Source: Galerina marginata
Taxonomy: Eukaryota; Basidiomycota; Agaricomycetes; Agaricales; Galerinaceae
Assembly (NCBI GenBank): GCA_023014335.1
Contig: JAECYW010000023.1
Span: 806,001 to 870,000, forward strand
Reading direction: 5' to 3'
Length of the DNA stretch: 64,000 bases
The number at the start of each line of letters is the position of its first letter. Positions within the stretch are counted from its first letter, which is position 1. The notes under the pieces are model-generated. The model saw only the letters and a program-made list of their open reading frames with translations. It ran no database searches and had not been told where the DNA came from. Position numbers and translations under genes: made by a program. Shown here piece by piece: positions 1 through 11,928 of this stretch.

Positions 1-57
1 TTTGTATTCTGAATCAAAGTCCAACATCACTGTATGTTTATTTTTTCCCATTTTTAG

Positions 58-1968
58 TGTCAGATATTCTTATGGAAGTAGATTTAGCCCTGGACCAGAG
101 GAACCCATGGAAATTGAGGCTCCAGTATTATTCCACCAAAAATTACCAACACCTGGAAGGTTTGTTCTACATATATTGACTGTGCAACATTTTGATCTGA
201 CTGGACTGAATGACTCATAGGCTTCCAAAAATTTGGAAATGGTGTGGTCCATTGTATATTGCCTCTTCAAAAAGTTCAGTCTACACTGTCAAGCTTTATC
301 ACTTGATAAAAGACCAGACAAAGTTCTCTGAATTTTTCAAAGTAGGTGATGAGGTTGAAGTTAGCTGCTTCCATGATATTATGGATATACGCACAAACTT
401 GCAAGCATTCCAACCTCCTTCACAACTGGCATTACTTGGTGTTGAAGAAAACAAGGATGTTGTTCCTTTTAAATTTTTGCTTTCTTACATGGAGAAGGCT
501 CAGAAGGTAGGTGGTCCTCGCTGAAGGTATTTTAAAATGCTAATAAGTCTTCTAGATTTTCATGATGCCAATAATTCAGCATGACATTCTCACTGGCCAG
601 GTTCTTTTTTTTTCCTATGCTTGTGGTTTTAGTATGCTTGGTAGGGATATCCCTGCAGAGTTTAATCAGCCTGGAAACCTTGTTGCTGCTATTTTACTCT
701 ATTCCTTATCTCATAGGCAGCTCAAGTTCAATCTAGGACCCTTGAAAAACATCAACCTCCCACCTTTGGACACCACTCGACAAGCTCAGTTATTGAACCT
801 GAAATACCTGAAATACCAACATGCTGCCCAGGTTCTAGGACTAGCACCATCCCACAGACTTTGCAAATTCATGGCTATACATCCCCGGACAAAATACTGT
901 GTGTGGTCTGGAGAGGGTCCAGAAAAAGAAAGAAAGAGTATTAATATGGAAATGTCATTGCTTCTCAGTGTTATGGGACGAATGCAAGGCCAGCTTGTCA
1001 CAAGGAGCAGAGAAGCCAAAATCATTTTCATCCATGCTGGCTTTCTTAGCATGGTGTCTAAGCTGCACTCCTTTGCTGAAAGCTGTTCAAGTCAGGCCAT
1101 CCATTTCTACCTATATGGTACTCATCAAGATGTATCACCAAGTCTTTGGGGGATTCGGGAAATTTATCCCTGTGGTTTGCCTCTTTTATTTTTGTTATAA
1201 ATTGTCCCAACTAAGCTTTGGTTCTGTTTCTCTCCAGGTGGAATTGTGACATTCACTCCAAGAGCAATCATGGCTGATCCTATTGGTGTCATACATGTGA
1301 TACATCAAATAAGTGCCCACCCACAGTGGGCATGTTATATCCTGCCAGCTGCCCTTGGTATGGTTGCAAAGTTGGAAAGCAGCCAGAAAAAAGATCTGGA
1401 TAACCTTCAATGGTCTGTTAGTTGACTACCATGATGGCTATCACCTTTTGCTAATTATTGTTGCAGCCAGAGGCAGGTTACAAACAGTATTTTGGAAGTT
1501 GTTAATGAAGGTGCAATTGCACTTTTGCATGCACTGCCCTTGACAGCTGGGACTGTGACAAAAGAAGAAGATGCAAAAAATTGGATGTTGGAATACTTTG
1601 CATTTATTCCACCTTGCAAGCAGACCACTTTGCAGGCAGGAATCACTGCATTTTCCAACACTCAAAGGCTATCTGAATTAGATGATGTTCAACAGCAAAT
1701 TGTTGCAATGAACAATGAAATTGTGAAGGACATAACCCTAATGCAACTGCAGCCAGTCTTTGTGAAGCAATACAGACGTTACATTGTCATTGACAGTGAA
1801 GCTCATGCTGCTGAACAGCCATCATATATTCAGGGTGTAAGTGACATTTTCTACCAAGATTCATTTATCTGAGCCAAAAAAAACCAGTTGGAATGGACAA
1901 GCACTGCAAAATTTGATTTTAAGGATGACTTTTATCCAAAGCAAACCACTGGTGATAATGGCTTGTAG
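58..1968 (+). CDS. 5'-truncated gene, Chp1-like heterochromatin family (tentative)
   Basis: Six exons join in one frame: 58-159, 221-506, 556-1174, 1238-1412, 1467-1836 and 1888-1968 (TAG). Bases 1-57 look like the end of an intron, so the 5' part lies outside the window. Readable blocks include LPKIWKWC,GPL; IIFIHAGFLSMVSKLHSF; FYLYGTH; a conserved GGIVTFTPRAI block across the 1174/1238 junction; and a C-terminal FDFKDDFYPK. This order of blocks resembles a large Agaricomycete family that I associate, from memory only, with the C-terminal part of Chp1-type chromodomain proteins (heterochromatin, RITS complex). No chromodomain is visible here because the N-terminus is missing. The exons are clearly more AT-rich than the next genes. 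No frameshift or internal stop was found, so it is probably a live gene. The family name is uncertain; that it is a real gene is fairly sure. Confidence 0.5.
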
Positions 1969-2168
1969 ATATTGATATTACCTTATGACTACCACTATTG
2001 CACCCTTACTATCCAATATTGATCACAATGTCCTTGTAGACCTGAGGGTATATTACAAAACAAAAAGGAAACCAAATGAAGGTATATACAAAGGAGTGCA
2101 AGGAAGTTGGGTTTAAGGATAGTGAGCATAACAATGACATATTGAACTATAGGAATCTTCCCAGGATA

Positions 2169-3936
2169 TCAAGCAGCAGAATATTCTGGAGGTAGCACTT
2201 CTACCTCACTTCTATACTGGCCATCTGGAGCTAATTGAAGACCACTGTCTTCATCGCGAATGACTCTCGAGGCATAACCATCTTCAGGCGAGAAAAATGG
2301 TGACTGTCCCTTTTGATCTAATGGTGCAGACAGGTTGAAATGTTGATTAACAGGTGCCATTTGTTCTTTGCTGGGCCCAGCATAAGGTGGATAGGGAGCT
2401 GAAGAGTCAGACTGAGTTGAGCGACCTGAAGAACTTGCATACAGGCGGGCTTTTTCATTCCTGAAGGCGAGCATTGATAACGGGGATTTGGATTTGTGCT
2501 GTCTGGTGGTAGAGCTGAGGTCTGCAGTAGAAGCAGAAACCACATGGCTTTGATTGCTTGCAACTTCGCTATCCTGAGAAATATCCCTAGAATATCCTAG
2601 AGACTGAGAAGATCCGTGATCGGCGGAAGCAGTGTGTTGAATGAAGGGAGAAACACTCTCCATGTGAGGTGGGTAAAAGTCTTCAGCCAGGTTGATTCTA
2701 CTTTTCGACTTTGATTGTTTCTTTCGTTGAAGGAAGATGTACCCGAAAATGGCAAAGAGGAGAAGGGCAACACCACCCAGGATGCCGCCCACAACAGGTC
2801 CGGTGGAATTGGAGCTCACTTTATCAGGAGCCGCTGTAGTATCAATGGCGGGAGCTGTCAGAGAAGGCGACGGAAACAAGGTGGGAGATCCCAGGCCAGA
2901 GGATGGAGACGGCGTCGGATTGGAGGAATTTATTGAGGCTACAGGGGCAAATGGTCCAGAAGACAAGGTTGCTGGAGCTCCGGCTGGAGGCGTTAAAGTA
3001 CCCGTCGAAGTGCCATTTTGAACGTAGACGACACTGACTGTCAATGGAGCCGTTTGAGCATTTCCTTGGTACACAACCTCGACCGTATGATGTCCAGGGG
3101 TTAGCTGGGCAGTTTGAAAGAATATCTGGTTGTATTGTACGCCGGTACCGATGGCGGATGTACCATCCAGAGCAAAATGGATGGGTGCTTGTCCGTCAAT
3201 CGCATAAGTTGCTGTAGTAGCAGCAGTCGGGAGACTTCTGTCATAAAAGCCGAACCAGGTAAGGGAGACACCTTGACATAAAATTAGAGAAGAAAAGGCA
3301 AGTGCTGGAAATGGTGAGCTTACCACTAAAGTCAAAGGAGAAAGTCGAGCCAGCCGTTGACGTCTTGTATCCTGGAGAAAAAGTGGACCATCCCGTTCCA
3401 AATTGCATAGCGGGATCTGGCACGTCTATTGACAGAGTAGCCTGATCGAGGGCCACACTAGCGGATGGCAGATACTGGATATAATCAAACCAAAACGTTC
3501 GTTGGTCCGATACGTGTGCGTTCACGGCAATTGTATGTTGGCCATCGGAGAGTCCATCCTGTTCACAAAACAGAAGCCTGTTCTCGGCAATAGAAACGGC
3601 CTGCACAGGTACACTTTTGTTGTCGATTAAGCACTCCCATGAGGGATTTGTTACAGCCCCGGATGTGTTGGAGTATTGCATTGTGCCGGTGATCAACGCT
3701 CTGGTACCTGCGTGGATTTATGCTGGAGTTTGAGTCGTCTGGTGCAAGATAGAGAGAAGGTAGCACAGACCTTGAAAATCGTAGGAGAAACTTGCGTCAG
3801 AGGTCGTTCCGTGTAGAGTACTCCTGAAGGGCACTCCGAAATTCCCTAAACTGTTCTGCGAGCCCTGGTCTTGAAACCACGACCCGGTATAGTGTATACC
3901 GGGATCAGTATCGTCCACAACTATCCACCGAGGCAT
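2169..3936 (-). CDS. Single-pass membrane protein, paralogue 1 (intact)
   Basis: Three exons, 3936-3771, 3707-3324 and 3271-2169, give a 550-aa protein starting MPRWIVVDDTDPGIHYTG. The outer part carries two similar beta-rich segments: an N-terminal one with SWFQDQGSQNSLGNFG, and a second after FWFDYIQYLP with FGTGWSTFSPGY and YNQIFFQTAQLTPGHH. Such layouts are common in agarics and recall galactose-binding-like or lectin-type folds, but no ligand can be stated. A Ser/Thr/Pro-rich stalk follows, then one membrane helix at about residues 341-365 (GGVALLLFAIFGYIF) and a basic QRKKQSKSK stop-transfer. The cytoplasmic tail of about 180 residues is Ser-rich and ends DEDSG...EVLPPEYSAA. No classical signal peptide precedes the first segment, so insertion would depend on the helix itself or on an unseen upstream exon. 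It heads a tandem array with the copies at 5847 and 9600. Confidence 0.85.
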
Positions 3937-5846
3937 ATTTCCTGGAACCTGCAGGAAGTCGAGAGAAAACCTTTGCGAGTATAAGTGAAGGATCAAGCAG
4001 CTAGAATCACTTTTCGGCCGCGGTGGGTATCCTTGGAAGAGTCTAAATTTAACAACTGATACGAAAAACTGTCAAAGATTTCCGTGATACCGTCGACGAT
4101 GCCACAGAATCGACATGATCTGGTTGGTGGCCACATGGTCCTGACGACAGAAAAGTGAATTAGGACACATAGCCTGTAGATGTTCAAAGTTTTGTGTCAC
4201 CTGTTGCGTTCTCACCGCAGGCGAGCTAGCTTCAAAGTGTCTGTCGTACAAATCCGCTCGAAGGTCGATGATATGCCAGTGGACTCTGGAGACACTTTCA
4301 CTGTGCTTCAAGGTGGTAGTCCGCCATTGATCAATAAGTCTGCCCCAGTAATCCTGTAGTCCTCCTTGTCAAAAGTATTGCAGCGTTTCCAGGCAGCGGG
4401 AAGAGTATGCGTGTGTTCACAGCTTCGATTGTCGACGTATGATGTTGGTATGCTGAAGAGACTCTTTGGAATGGGTGCGATGCCTGGACCAAGATTACGT
4501 CATGTGATCTGAGGCAAACGTCCCTCAGGCTCCTCTCGAACTCTGCATTCAATGTTCATGTTTCTGGTGTTCTACTCTGCAGAGTTTTGTCTCAAGTCAT
4601 TGATGTCAACCCTCCGTGCTTTCTGGAATGTACCCAGACGTGTTGTCACTAATTTTCGAGGCCATCGCTGAGGCCAGTCCCTCTTCACAACCGCAACTGT
4701 TAACGTTTGAATTCTACTAGTAGGACATACTAGAACATACCCCAAGGCTCCGGTCATGAATTTCTCTTTCTCTCTCTAATCGTAAATCACACCTCACCTC
4801 CGACTATGTCTGTTTTGACCTATGCAGGCGGAATCCCTCCTGATGTTATTATAAACCTCTCGGATGACCTCTTCGACTATGCCAACACGCCTGCCGTATC
4901 CTAGCTGCGGCAAGCCGGCACAGAATGAATCTGCCAACCACTCACGGGCCTGTTTCTAGTAGTGCTTCGTCACCACTCACCAGGCAAGACTCTGACTTTA
5001 TGATTCGCAAGCCCCCAACATCATCCGCCATCTCGTGCTGAGGTACATATACCTCGATCTGTTTGGAGCAGTGGAGAGTTTCTTCCCTTTATCGAGGAGT
5101 TGATATCGGACAGGATAAATAAATATTTCAAGACATCGCACTCCTGAGGATGGCCAGGCGACACTTGAAGAATCTCTATAGTCTAGTATAGACTCACGTT
5201 GCGATTGTAAAGATATCTCTTTGAATGGACACCAAAATATTTGTCGGAGGGCATGCCATTCCAAAATTTGTGCCGAAGGTGGAGAACTGTCCTGCTATCA
5301 CTCAGGAAGATATCCGCGGCCTTTCAAAGATTGCTTGTGTAAAACAAGTGTGAAACATTGTATGGTAACTGTTGATGTTGCTGAGATGCTATGAGGACGA
5401 TGGCTGTCTCTGCTAGGATGCTAACTGGAGTCTGAATCTCGAGGCAATTGGGATTGGAACTGGAACTAGAAGGACTGAGGCGACGAAGGAGATGGAAGGG
5501 CAGCTGCTGGCCCAAAAATGTAATTATCTGACGGCGACCGACACCCTCGCTCCCAAAACACATTCTTAATACTGTATTAAAAACACAGGAGAGGTGGCTA
5601 CCTTTATAAAGAAATACATAAGGCTGTAACACTGGCAGCGTCCAAAGCAAAGGCATACAACGAGCTCTGTTGCTTGATGTGAGGCAAGTACATATTCGGG
5701 AGAATACACAAAGTAGTGAAAGCCAGTCCTTGGCTAGGTTTATAATGGTTAATATATAGTAAATAGAGAGAGCGAGACAAAGGAATGGAAGGGTTTGAGA
5801 TAAAGTAAATGTCCAGACTCCAGAGCTTGTGGTCACTGTTCAACTC
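3937..5846. other. Intergenic, no supportable gene
   Basis: About 1.9 kb between the first two membrane-protein paralogues. A short plus-strand ORF starts at 4806 (MSVLTYAGGIPPDVIINL) and stops after 32 codons; further open patches follow around 5020-5330 in shifting frames, which may be a dead gene. I could not join them into a model or name a family. The upstream region of paralogue 1 (3937 onward) must hold its promoter, but no clear TATA box is seen. Confidence 0.4.
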
Positions 5847-7767
5847 TTACGCATAGCTGTACCCGGGAGGAAGCAATTCTACAACGTGTCCATCCTGAAG
5901 GGTTCTAGGAAATCTAATCCCACTATCTTCGTCTCTTACAGGTCTCAGATGTCCGTAATCGACCTGAGATGACGGTAAAGGCGGGTTAGAAGCCGTACGC
6001 TCATACCCCGACTGAGATTTGATGACGGTCTCTGGGCGATTTGGCTGCAACCTGGGGTGTGTCGGCGTTGACGGAGAAGAATTTTGCAGCACCAGTACCG
6101 ATTTTTCGTTCCGAAATGGTGTTGTCATAGGAGAATCCGATCCATAATCAGCCTGCGAGGACGAAGACGACGAAGACGTGACAGAATATTGCTGCAAAGA
6201 TGAACCGGGCGAAGCAGGCATATATCCCGCTTGAGATCGATTTGGCTGTAATGCTGTGTAGATCGGAGAGGTGGATTGTTGTGAATATAGAAGTAATGAT
6301 TTTTCGTTACGAGGAGATGCTGTGGTAGCAGTGTGCGACACAGAACTTGACGGGCCAGGTTCGGGCCCAGCGGTTGTTGAGAATGGATCATACTGCGAAT
6401 GGGACACGGGGACGGAAGCTGGATGGTGAATGAAGGCGAAAGAATTGGGGCACTTGAAATGGGACGGAACGGTTGAACCACTTCTAAGTTGGACGTCGAA
6501 CTCCGTCGTTTGCGCGAACGCAGCCAGATACACCCAAAAATGGCTAGAAGGAGGAGGGCTAATCCCCGATGACACCTCCTACAATGGCTCCGACATTGCT
6601 TTTGTGTAAATTCGAGTCTGGAGCTGGTCCATAAGTGACAGAGGAGGAAAGCGCTGCGGACGTAATGGCAGGTTGTCCCGAAGTCGAGGGCACTGCAGAA
6701 CCAGGGAAGGAAGGGCTGACAGATGAAGGCGAAATCGAAGTCGATGAGCTCTTACCGCCCAGAGTATTTGGCGTACTGGAACTGGCTGGTGGATTCGAGC
6801 CACTTGCTGCGATCGGACCGCTTGGTGGGCCAGCACCACTTGACGTACTTGAACCACCCTGAACGAGGAGAACGCTGATGGTCAAGGGAGTAGTTTGGGT
6901 GTTCCCTTGGTAAACAACTTGAAGCTTGTGATTGCCGGGAGCAAGGTTCGAAGCCATGAAGAATATTTGGTTGTATTGCACGCCTGTGGCACTGGCCGAA
7001 CCGCCGTTGAGGTTGAAAGGAATGGGTGTCTGGCCATCGACAGAGTAAGTCGCCGTTGTGGCAGCCATAGGGAGATTTCTGTCATAAAAACCCAGCCAGG
7101 TAAGAGAAGTACCTGGTGCACGTCAATAAAAAGTCATCTGAAACTGAAAATTGAGCATACCCATGAAGTCGAAATTGAAGCTTGAACCTGTTTGTACGGT
7201 CATATATCCAGGAGAACGCGCTTGCCAACCTGCCCCATATTGCAATCCTGGATCCGAGACATCGACTGAAAGAGCGGCGCTGTTCGGGTTCGTGCTGCTT
7301 GAAGGCAGATATTGAATGTAGTCGAACCAAAAGGTATGTTGGTCAGAGACTGTCGCCTTGACAGTTATGGTATGCGAGTTATCTGTCAGCTCGTCCACTT
7401 CGCATAATCGAAGCCTGTTCTCTGCGCCAGAGTACAGTAAAGACGGTGTGGAAACACCGTCGACGATGCACTCCCATGACGGGTTTGTGGCACCAGAAGC
7501 CGAGGTTGGATACTGCACTGTGCCAGTAATGAGGACCTTTGAGCCTGTAATAACCAACGATGAGAGATTAGTTCTAGTCGAAAGGAATGAACGCGACTTG
7601 CCTTGAAATGTGTACGAAAAGCTTCCACCAGAGTTTGTCCCATGCAAAGTACTCAGGTAGGGAGGTCCAAAGTTCCCCAAACTGTTCTGGGAGCCTTGAT
7701 CTTGGAACCATGAACCGGTATACTGTATCCCAGAGTCAGTGTCGTCGACGAGGACCCATCGAGACAT
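5847..7767 (-). pseudogene. Membrane protein paralogue 2, frameshifted around the helix
   Basis: Exon 1 is 7767-7602 (166 nt), exon 2 is 7544-7161 (384 nt) and exon 3 begins at 7112; the first two have exactly the same lengths as in paralogue 1, so the copies are a true duplication. The ectodomain is in frame (start MSRWVLVDDTDSGIQYTG) up to GAIVGGVIGD, where a TAG at 6559-6561 stops translation just as the membrane helix begins. The helix (LALLLLAIFGCIWL) is encoded in a second frame and the tail (ending ELLPPGYSYA, stop at 5847) in a third, so two net one-base losses separate them. Either the copy is decaying, or the assembly has indels (the first break is at a GGGG run), or the truncated reading makes a soluble ectodomain. 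Intron 1 begins with GC rather than GT (AAG|GCAAGT). Confidence 0.75.
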
Positions 7768-8192
7768 GGTTGGCAAGGACTAGCAGGAACTCGGCGAAGG
7801 TATGGAAAGAAGGAAGTCTCCCTGATGGAGGAAAATCATGAGGAAAATCTGTTGTTGTTGATTTTCCTGACTGATTTGATGCGCTTTTTGTTGTTACATT
7901 GGCACCATGGTACGATGACTGTGTTGGATGTAGGCGATCATGGTGGTATCAGCACTCGAGAATGATTTCGAATTTTTTCCGGATGCGGCTTGTCTACGCC
8001 TGATTCAGGCGCCACCAAAAATAGACTCCCTCTGATAGCCTCTGATGAATGTGAAGCGGTTCATACATGTTTTCTGAATGGCTCATAGGGTTTGTGGATT
8101 CATTGGAAATACCGGAACCAGATGCAGGAGAAATGGTCAAAGAAATGCATTGCCTGCAAGCCAAGGAAATGAAGCCTCTACTAACAACTCTC
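7768..8192. other. Intergenic, upstream of paralogue 2
   Basis: 425 bases between the start of paralogue 2 and the stop of the small secreted protein gene. It should contain the promoter of the former and the 3' end of the latter. I see no convincing TATA element, repeat or RNA gene. Confidence 0.4.
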
Positions 8193-8672
8193 TCAAGCCT
8201 TCGCCAACACCACATTCACATTTCCCTTGTTACCGTTCGCGCCACCAATACACGTAGTCGTGAACGGACTATCCCCACAAACTGCTCTCGCTGCACGAAC
8301 GCACCCTTCCCATCGTCCCTTTGAAATATTGATCGTCTGGCCTTTAGTCGCAGCAGTCAGGGTGAATTTGGCATCGCCAGAGGCGCCGACCGTGGACTGT
8401 GGTGTGCCGCGGCAATTCTCGATTGCGCCTGCAATACCGCCGCAAATAGAAAGGAGGGCCACATTGATGTTGTGGTCACCGATTTTTCTACGAAACAACT
8501 ATTCAGTGGGATTGGGAAATCAAAGGGGGAAAGGAACGTACGTGGCTTTGTTGGTGCATTTGAGGCCCGTGATGGCGTTCGGGTTAACGGCTGCGTTTCC
8601 TCGGACTTCAAGAGTCGGGAGGGCATAGGCAGTTGCAGCGAGGAGCGCAGTGAAGATGAATGTCGAACGCAT
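8193..8672 (-). CDS. Small secreted cysteine-containing protein
   Basis: Two exons, 8672-8542 and 8487-8193, encode 141 aa. The start MRSTFIFTALLAATAYALP is a typical signal peptide, with likely cleavage after TAYA, followed by a short LEVRGN stretch that could be a Kex2-like processing site. The mature part has six cysteines (in LKC, SIC, ENC, EGC, AVC and TTC contexts), consistent with three disulfides, and is Gly/Ala/Thr rich with no further membrane segment. Small secreted proteins of this size are abundant in agarics, where they may act on plant material, hosts or the cell surface; I recognise no named family and no catalytic motif. A TATA-like element sits about 185 bases upstream of the ATG. 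It interrupts the membrane-protein tandem array. Confidence 0.8.
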
Positions 8673-8852
8673 GTTGATTTTGAAATAGGGAACGAAAAGG
8701 TGGAGTATTTCTTGAATACGAAGGCTTTGAAGAATAAAAGAGAATGTGTTCAAGTGGCAGGAACGAATGCAGAAGAAAGAATGTGACAAGAGGGCAAGCC
8801 CAGCTTACAGAACAGAAATCGAGGAATGGGAGAAGTCCATGGAGGAGCCCAA

Positions 8853-8864
8853 TATTTATATAAA
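8853..8864 (-). promoter_or_regulatory. TATA-like box of the secreted protein gene
   Basis: Read on the minus strand the sequence is TTTATATAAATA, about 180 bases upstream of the ATG at 8672. It is the best TATA match near any gene start in the window, which fits a strongly regulated or highly expressed secreted protein. Confidence 0.4.
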
Positions 8865-9599
8865 CGAGGCTCCAGCCGCTGAGTTTATTCAGGTCGCTAG
8901 GCTACCAACCGGCGGCCGCCTCAAGAAATTCTATCAGTTCCTACACTCGTGGTCATCACTTTGTATTTCATTCCTCCTATGAGCCGACGGATTCCGGAAG
9001 GAATAGTAGTATCTAGGCGGCGATCGGTGATGCTTGAGCTTACGCTTGACTGGAAAAGTCAAACGTTCACAGTATGTCGCTGTCAGCAAACATGGTAAAT
9101 AAAAGCCTATAAAAGGGAAGACTGAGCTCACTGTGAGACAGTGTGAGAAGGAACTGATATGTAATGCGTCTGCACACTGAAGGCGCCTACAGGTCGACAG
9201 GTTCAGTGGGACTCCGGGGACTGGGGTAACCACTCGCCTTGGCTTGGACGGCAACCAATTGCTTTATACGTTCCGAAAAATCCAGCACAGTTGAATTATC
9301 ATGCACCACTTTGTACCCGTTGTAGCCTGTTCAAGTTGTACGACCGTTGTATGCCAAAGTACTCGACTCGGCCGATCGTTTAAGAATAAAACGCATAATG
9401 CACAGGTTAAGCAAGGACTATGTAACCTATCCACAGGTATACAGAGACGGTAACATCCCAAGCCTTTCCTGGAAATGGGCACAACTGGGTCCCGATGTGA
9501 AGTTTTGTGAACAGAGAAGTTGCATCCGCGTTGGGATCAGCGTTGACGTGTGCGTTAACGGGTGACCGGCGACGGGATCGGGCCTGATGTTATATTAAT
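8865..9599. other. Intergenic, no gene seen
   Basis: About 730 bases between the secreted protein promoter and the third membrane-protein relic. Only short random frames are open; I see no RNA gene or repeat. Confidence 0.4.
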
Positions 9600-10420
9600 T
9601 AGAGTGAGATTGGCAAAGCTCGCCCGCTTTCCCCGCCGTGCAACCAGAGATAGACGACGGTGACCAGCAAGACGGAAAGGGCTGGAAAGGGAGGTAGCGA
9701 CACGACTGCCTATGATAACGAGGATTTGCTAGAGGGGTAGGTTGCATCAGAGCTGGGGATGAGGTGAACGAAGGCGTGGTTTTATGCTTATGATTGCTGA
9801 TGTTGGGTCGACGAGAACGGAGTGACAGTTGCCGTCTTGAAGAAAACAGTACCATTTCGGTGCACTGATAATCAAAGAGGTAGTTCCTGGTGTCTTCGAA
9901 CAGACTACCTCAAGCTTGTAACAGTGGTGAAAAAACTGACGCGCTTGTGGCTTTTGCTCCGTTGCCATTTTAAACTGATCCACAGCGTAGGTTGCGGTTG
10001 TGGCCACCATGGGGAAGCTACTGCTGTATAACCCTAGCCAATAACTATGGTCGAATTTCTAAACAAAAATTAAAGATCGGCTTGGAGGAGTCTAGAAAAA
10101 GAATATACCTATGAAATTGGAAGTCCCTCATTTGGTGCCAGGTGCCCAGAATCCTGCTCATACCATCCAGCTTCGGGCTGAATGTGGTTGACATGTCAAT
10201 TGTAGATCTGGACGTGCATACTTGCGAATATCTCCATTGTTTTGTATGAAGAGGATAAAGGAAGTGCAAACCTTGAAAAGTATACAAAAAGGTTCCGGCA
10301 TCTTTTTGTTCCTTGAAGAGCATCGTTGAAAGGATGTCCATTATTCCTCATATAATTTTGCGAATTCGAATCCCCGAACCACGAATGACTGTAATGGAAT
10401 CGTTGCCATTGACGACTCAT
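9600..10420 (-). pseudogene. Membrane protein paralogue 3, heavily decayed
   Basis: The relic starts with ATG at 10420 (MSRQWQRFHYSHSWFGD), matching the exon 1 block SWFQDQGSQN of the intact copies, then shifts frame; GTFLYTFQG and the exon 1 donor survive in the new frame. Most of exon 2 (roughly 270 bases) is missing: only an IDMSTTFSPKLDG-like end and a GTSNF end remain. Exon 3 is recognisable as VATTATYAVD and YKLEVV, again in different frames, and a hydrophobic stretch (LPPFPALSVLLVTVVYLWL) marks the old membrane helix near 9640-9700. Several stops interrupt it. Similarity to both intact copies and the same strand show it belongs to the tandem array. It cannot encode a full protein. Confidence 0.7.
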
Positions 10421-11370
10421 GATAATAATAACGAGTATCCATCGGGACAGCTTCTAGGTTTGAAAGTGGAAAGTGCGTGCGCATAGGTGCTATACTCTAA
10501 GTGGAGGCACAAGGTATAAGACGGCTTCATTGAACTAAGCAAGAGCAATCGAGTTAGAAAGTGGACTTGCTTTCGAATAGGTTGAATGGGAATGCATACT
10601 ATCGTGTTTGTATTGTCGTCCTTTAGATGGGTATATGCGACATATATCTCAGTTCCTTAAATTTGACGAGTTGATGACATTGCTGGAAAGGAGGGGATTT
10701 CCTCAGTGCGTATCTGTTACGTTAAATTGTAGAAGGGTTCTGTCAACGAGACGTTTCATGAAAAAGTTTCCTATTCAAAGTTTTAATAAACTCGAGATAC
10801 CGATGTACGGGAGCTTGGGGCTCACCTAAGGCTGTCCGATATGGCGTCTCGGGACGTCGATTCAATGTTGATCAAACAAATCATCAAAATCACAGTCTAC
10901 ACCAGTATTGAGTGACAATGGCACAATATCTCGGTGACCGTTCGATACAGATACTCCAATTTTCTTGGAAGCAGGCTAACAGGTGCATAGATTTGTTTTG
11001 GCAGACGCTGCAGACCTAGTGTGCTGCGCGGCGGTTGCGGTCTTGCATTTAAGACACAGAGATTCGTGGAGATCTCAAGATCAGTTGAGATAGACAACGA
11101 GATGCACAATGCATTACACAAAGCAATACGCCATAATTGGTTCGGGTCATCGGTCAAGAGGGCACGGAAAAAGAAGAGCAAAGGAAACTTTGGACTGAAC
11201 CTCGGAAATGTTGTCGGAGATTCAAAATCCTAAGCGACTGGCTGCCCGGTCCGGTTTGAGCCAAGTTTGAGCAGCCATCACATTGAGTCCTGTCGACACT
11301 TTCTGCCGCTGTTTCTCTCTTCAAACGGTCTTAACGGCGTCAGATATCAGATACAAGCGATTTAGAAACG
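10421..11370. other. Intergenic, no gene seen
   Basis: 950 bases between the decayed paralogue and the HYPK-like gene. The small open frames have no recognisable motif. The last 100-150 bases are presumably the promoter of the HYPK-like gene. Confidence 0.4.
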
Positions 11371-11928
11371 ATGTCCCGTTCGAATGGAAGGCTTGAGTCG
11401 GAAGTGATCATGAACGTAAGTATTCACGAGACAATTTATTTAGCCTTGTCAACTAATCGCACTCTGGTACATTTTTCCATGGCATTCCGTTGTGAAATTT
11501 TTTATCTCTGGCGTTGGAACGATTACGGAACATAACGAAATGTTTTGTTACCCGAAACATTGCTAAATTATTTCCGCTCGGCTCAGTATGCTGACGGCTT
11601 TGCATATTCCAAGCACAAGATGGAGGAAGCATTCCGTGCAGGAGGTTTCCTCGATAAAGCACCGGCCAAACTGCCTGCGTTGGCCCATGCAAAAGACCCA
11701 AATTCTCCTTCCCCAAAACGAGAAGACGTAGACCTAATTGTGAGCCCTTGCTGTCCCCCGGCTGCAGAAATACCCCACTACCTATCAGATATTTTGGTAT
11801 GATACTAACTCTCGATGTTAAATCAGGTACATGAATTTGAGATCTCACGGGCTCAAGCAGAGAAAGTTCTGTCCGAGAATGGGGGGGATGTAGGCAAGGC
11901 TCTAAGAGCGCTAGTTGCAGCGCCATAG
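11371..11928 (+). CDS. HYPK: HYPK-like UBA protein (NatA-associated)
   Basis: Three exons, 11371-11415, 11587-11739 and 11827-11928, encode 99 aa. The N-terminus MSRSNGRLESEVIMN runs into YADGFAYSKHKMEEAF, followed by a short Pro/Ala linker and a C-terminal UBA-like helix bundle (KREDVDLIVHEFEI, then AEKVLSENGGDVGKALRAL). Size, order and the C-terminal UBA match the HYPK family, small proteins that bind and regulate the NatA N-terminal acetyltransferase on ribosomes and act as chaperones for nascent chains. The first exon codes 15 residues and is followed by a long (171 bp) intron. The next gene downstream on the same strand is ELP3, 644 bases away; each should have its own promoter. Family assignment rests on motif recognition and is fairly sure. 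Confidence 0.8.

Noticed and set aside
4806..5336. Plus-strand gene starting MSVLTYAGGIPPDVIINL
   Set aside because: It stops after 32 codons and later patches change frame without usable splice sites.
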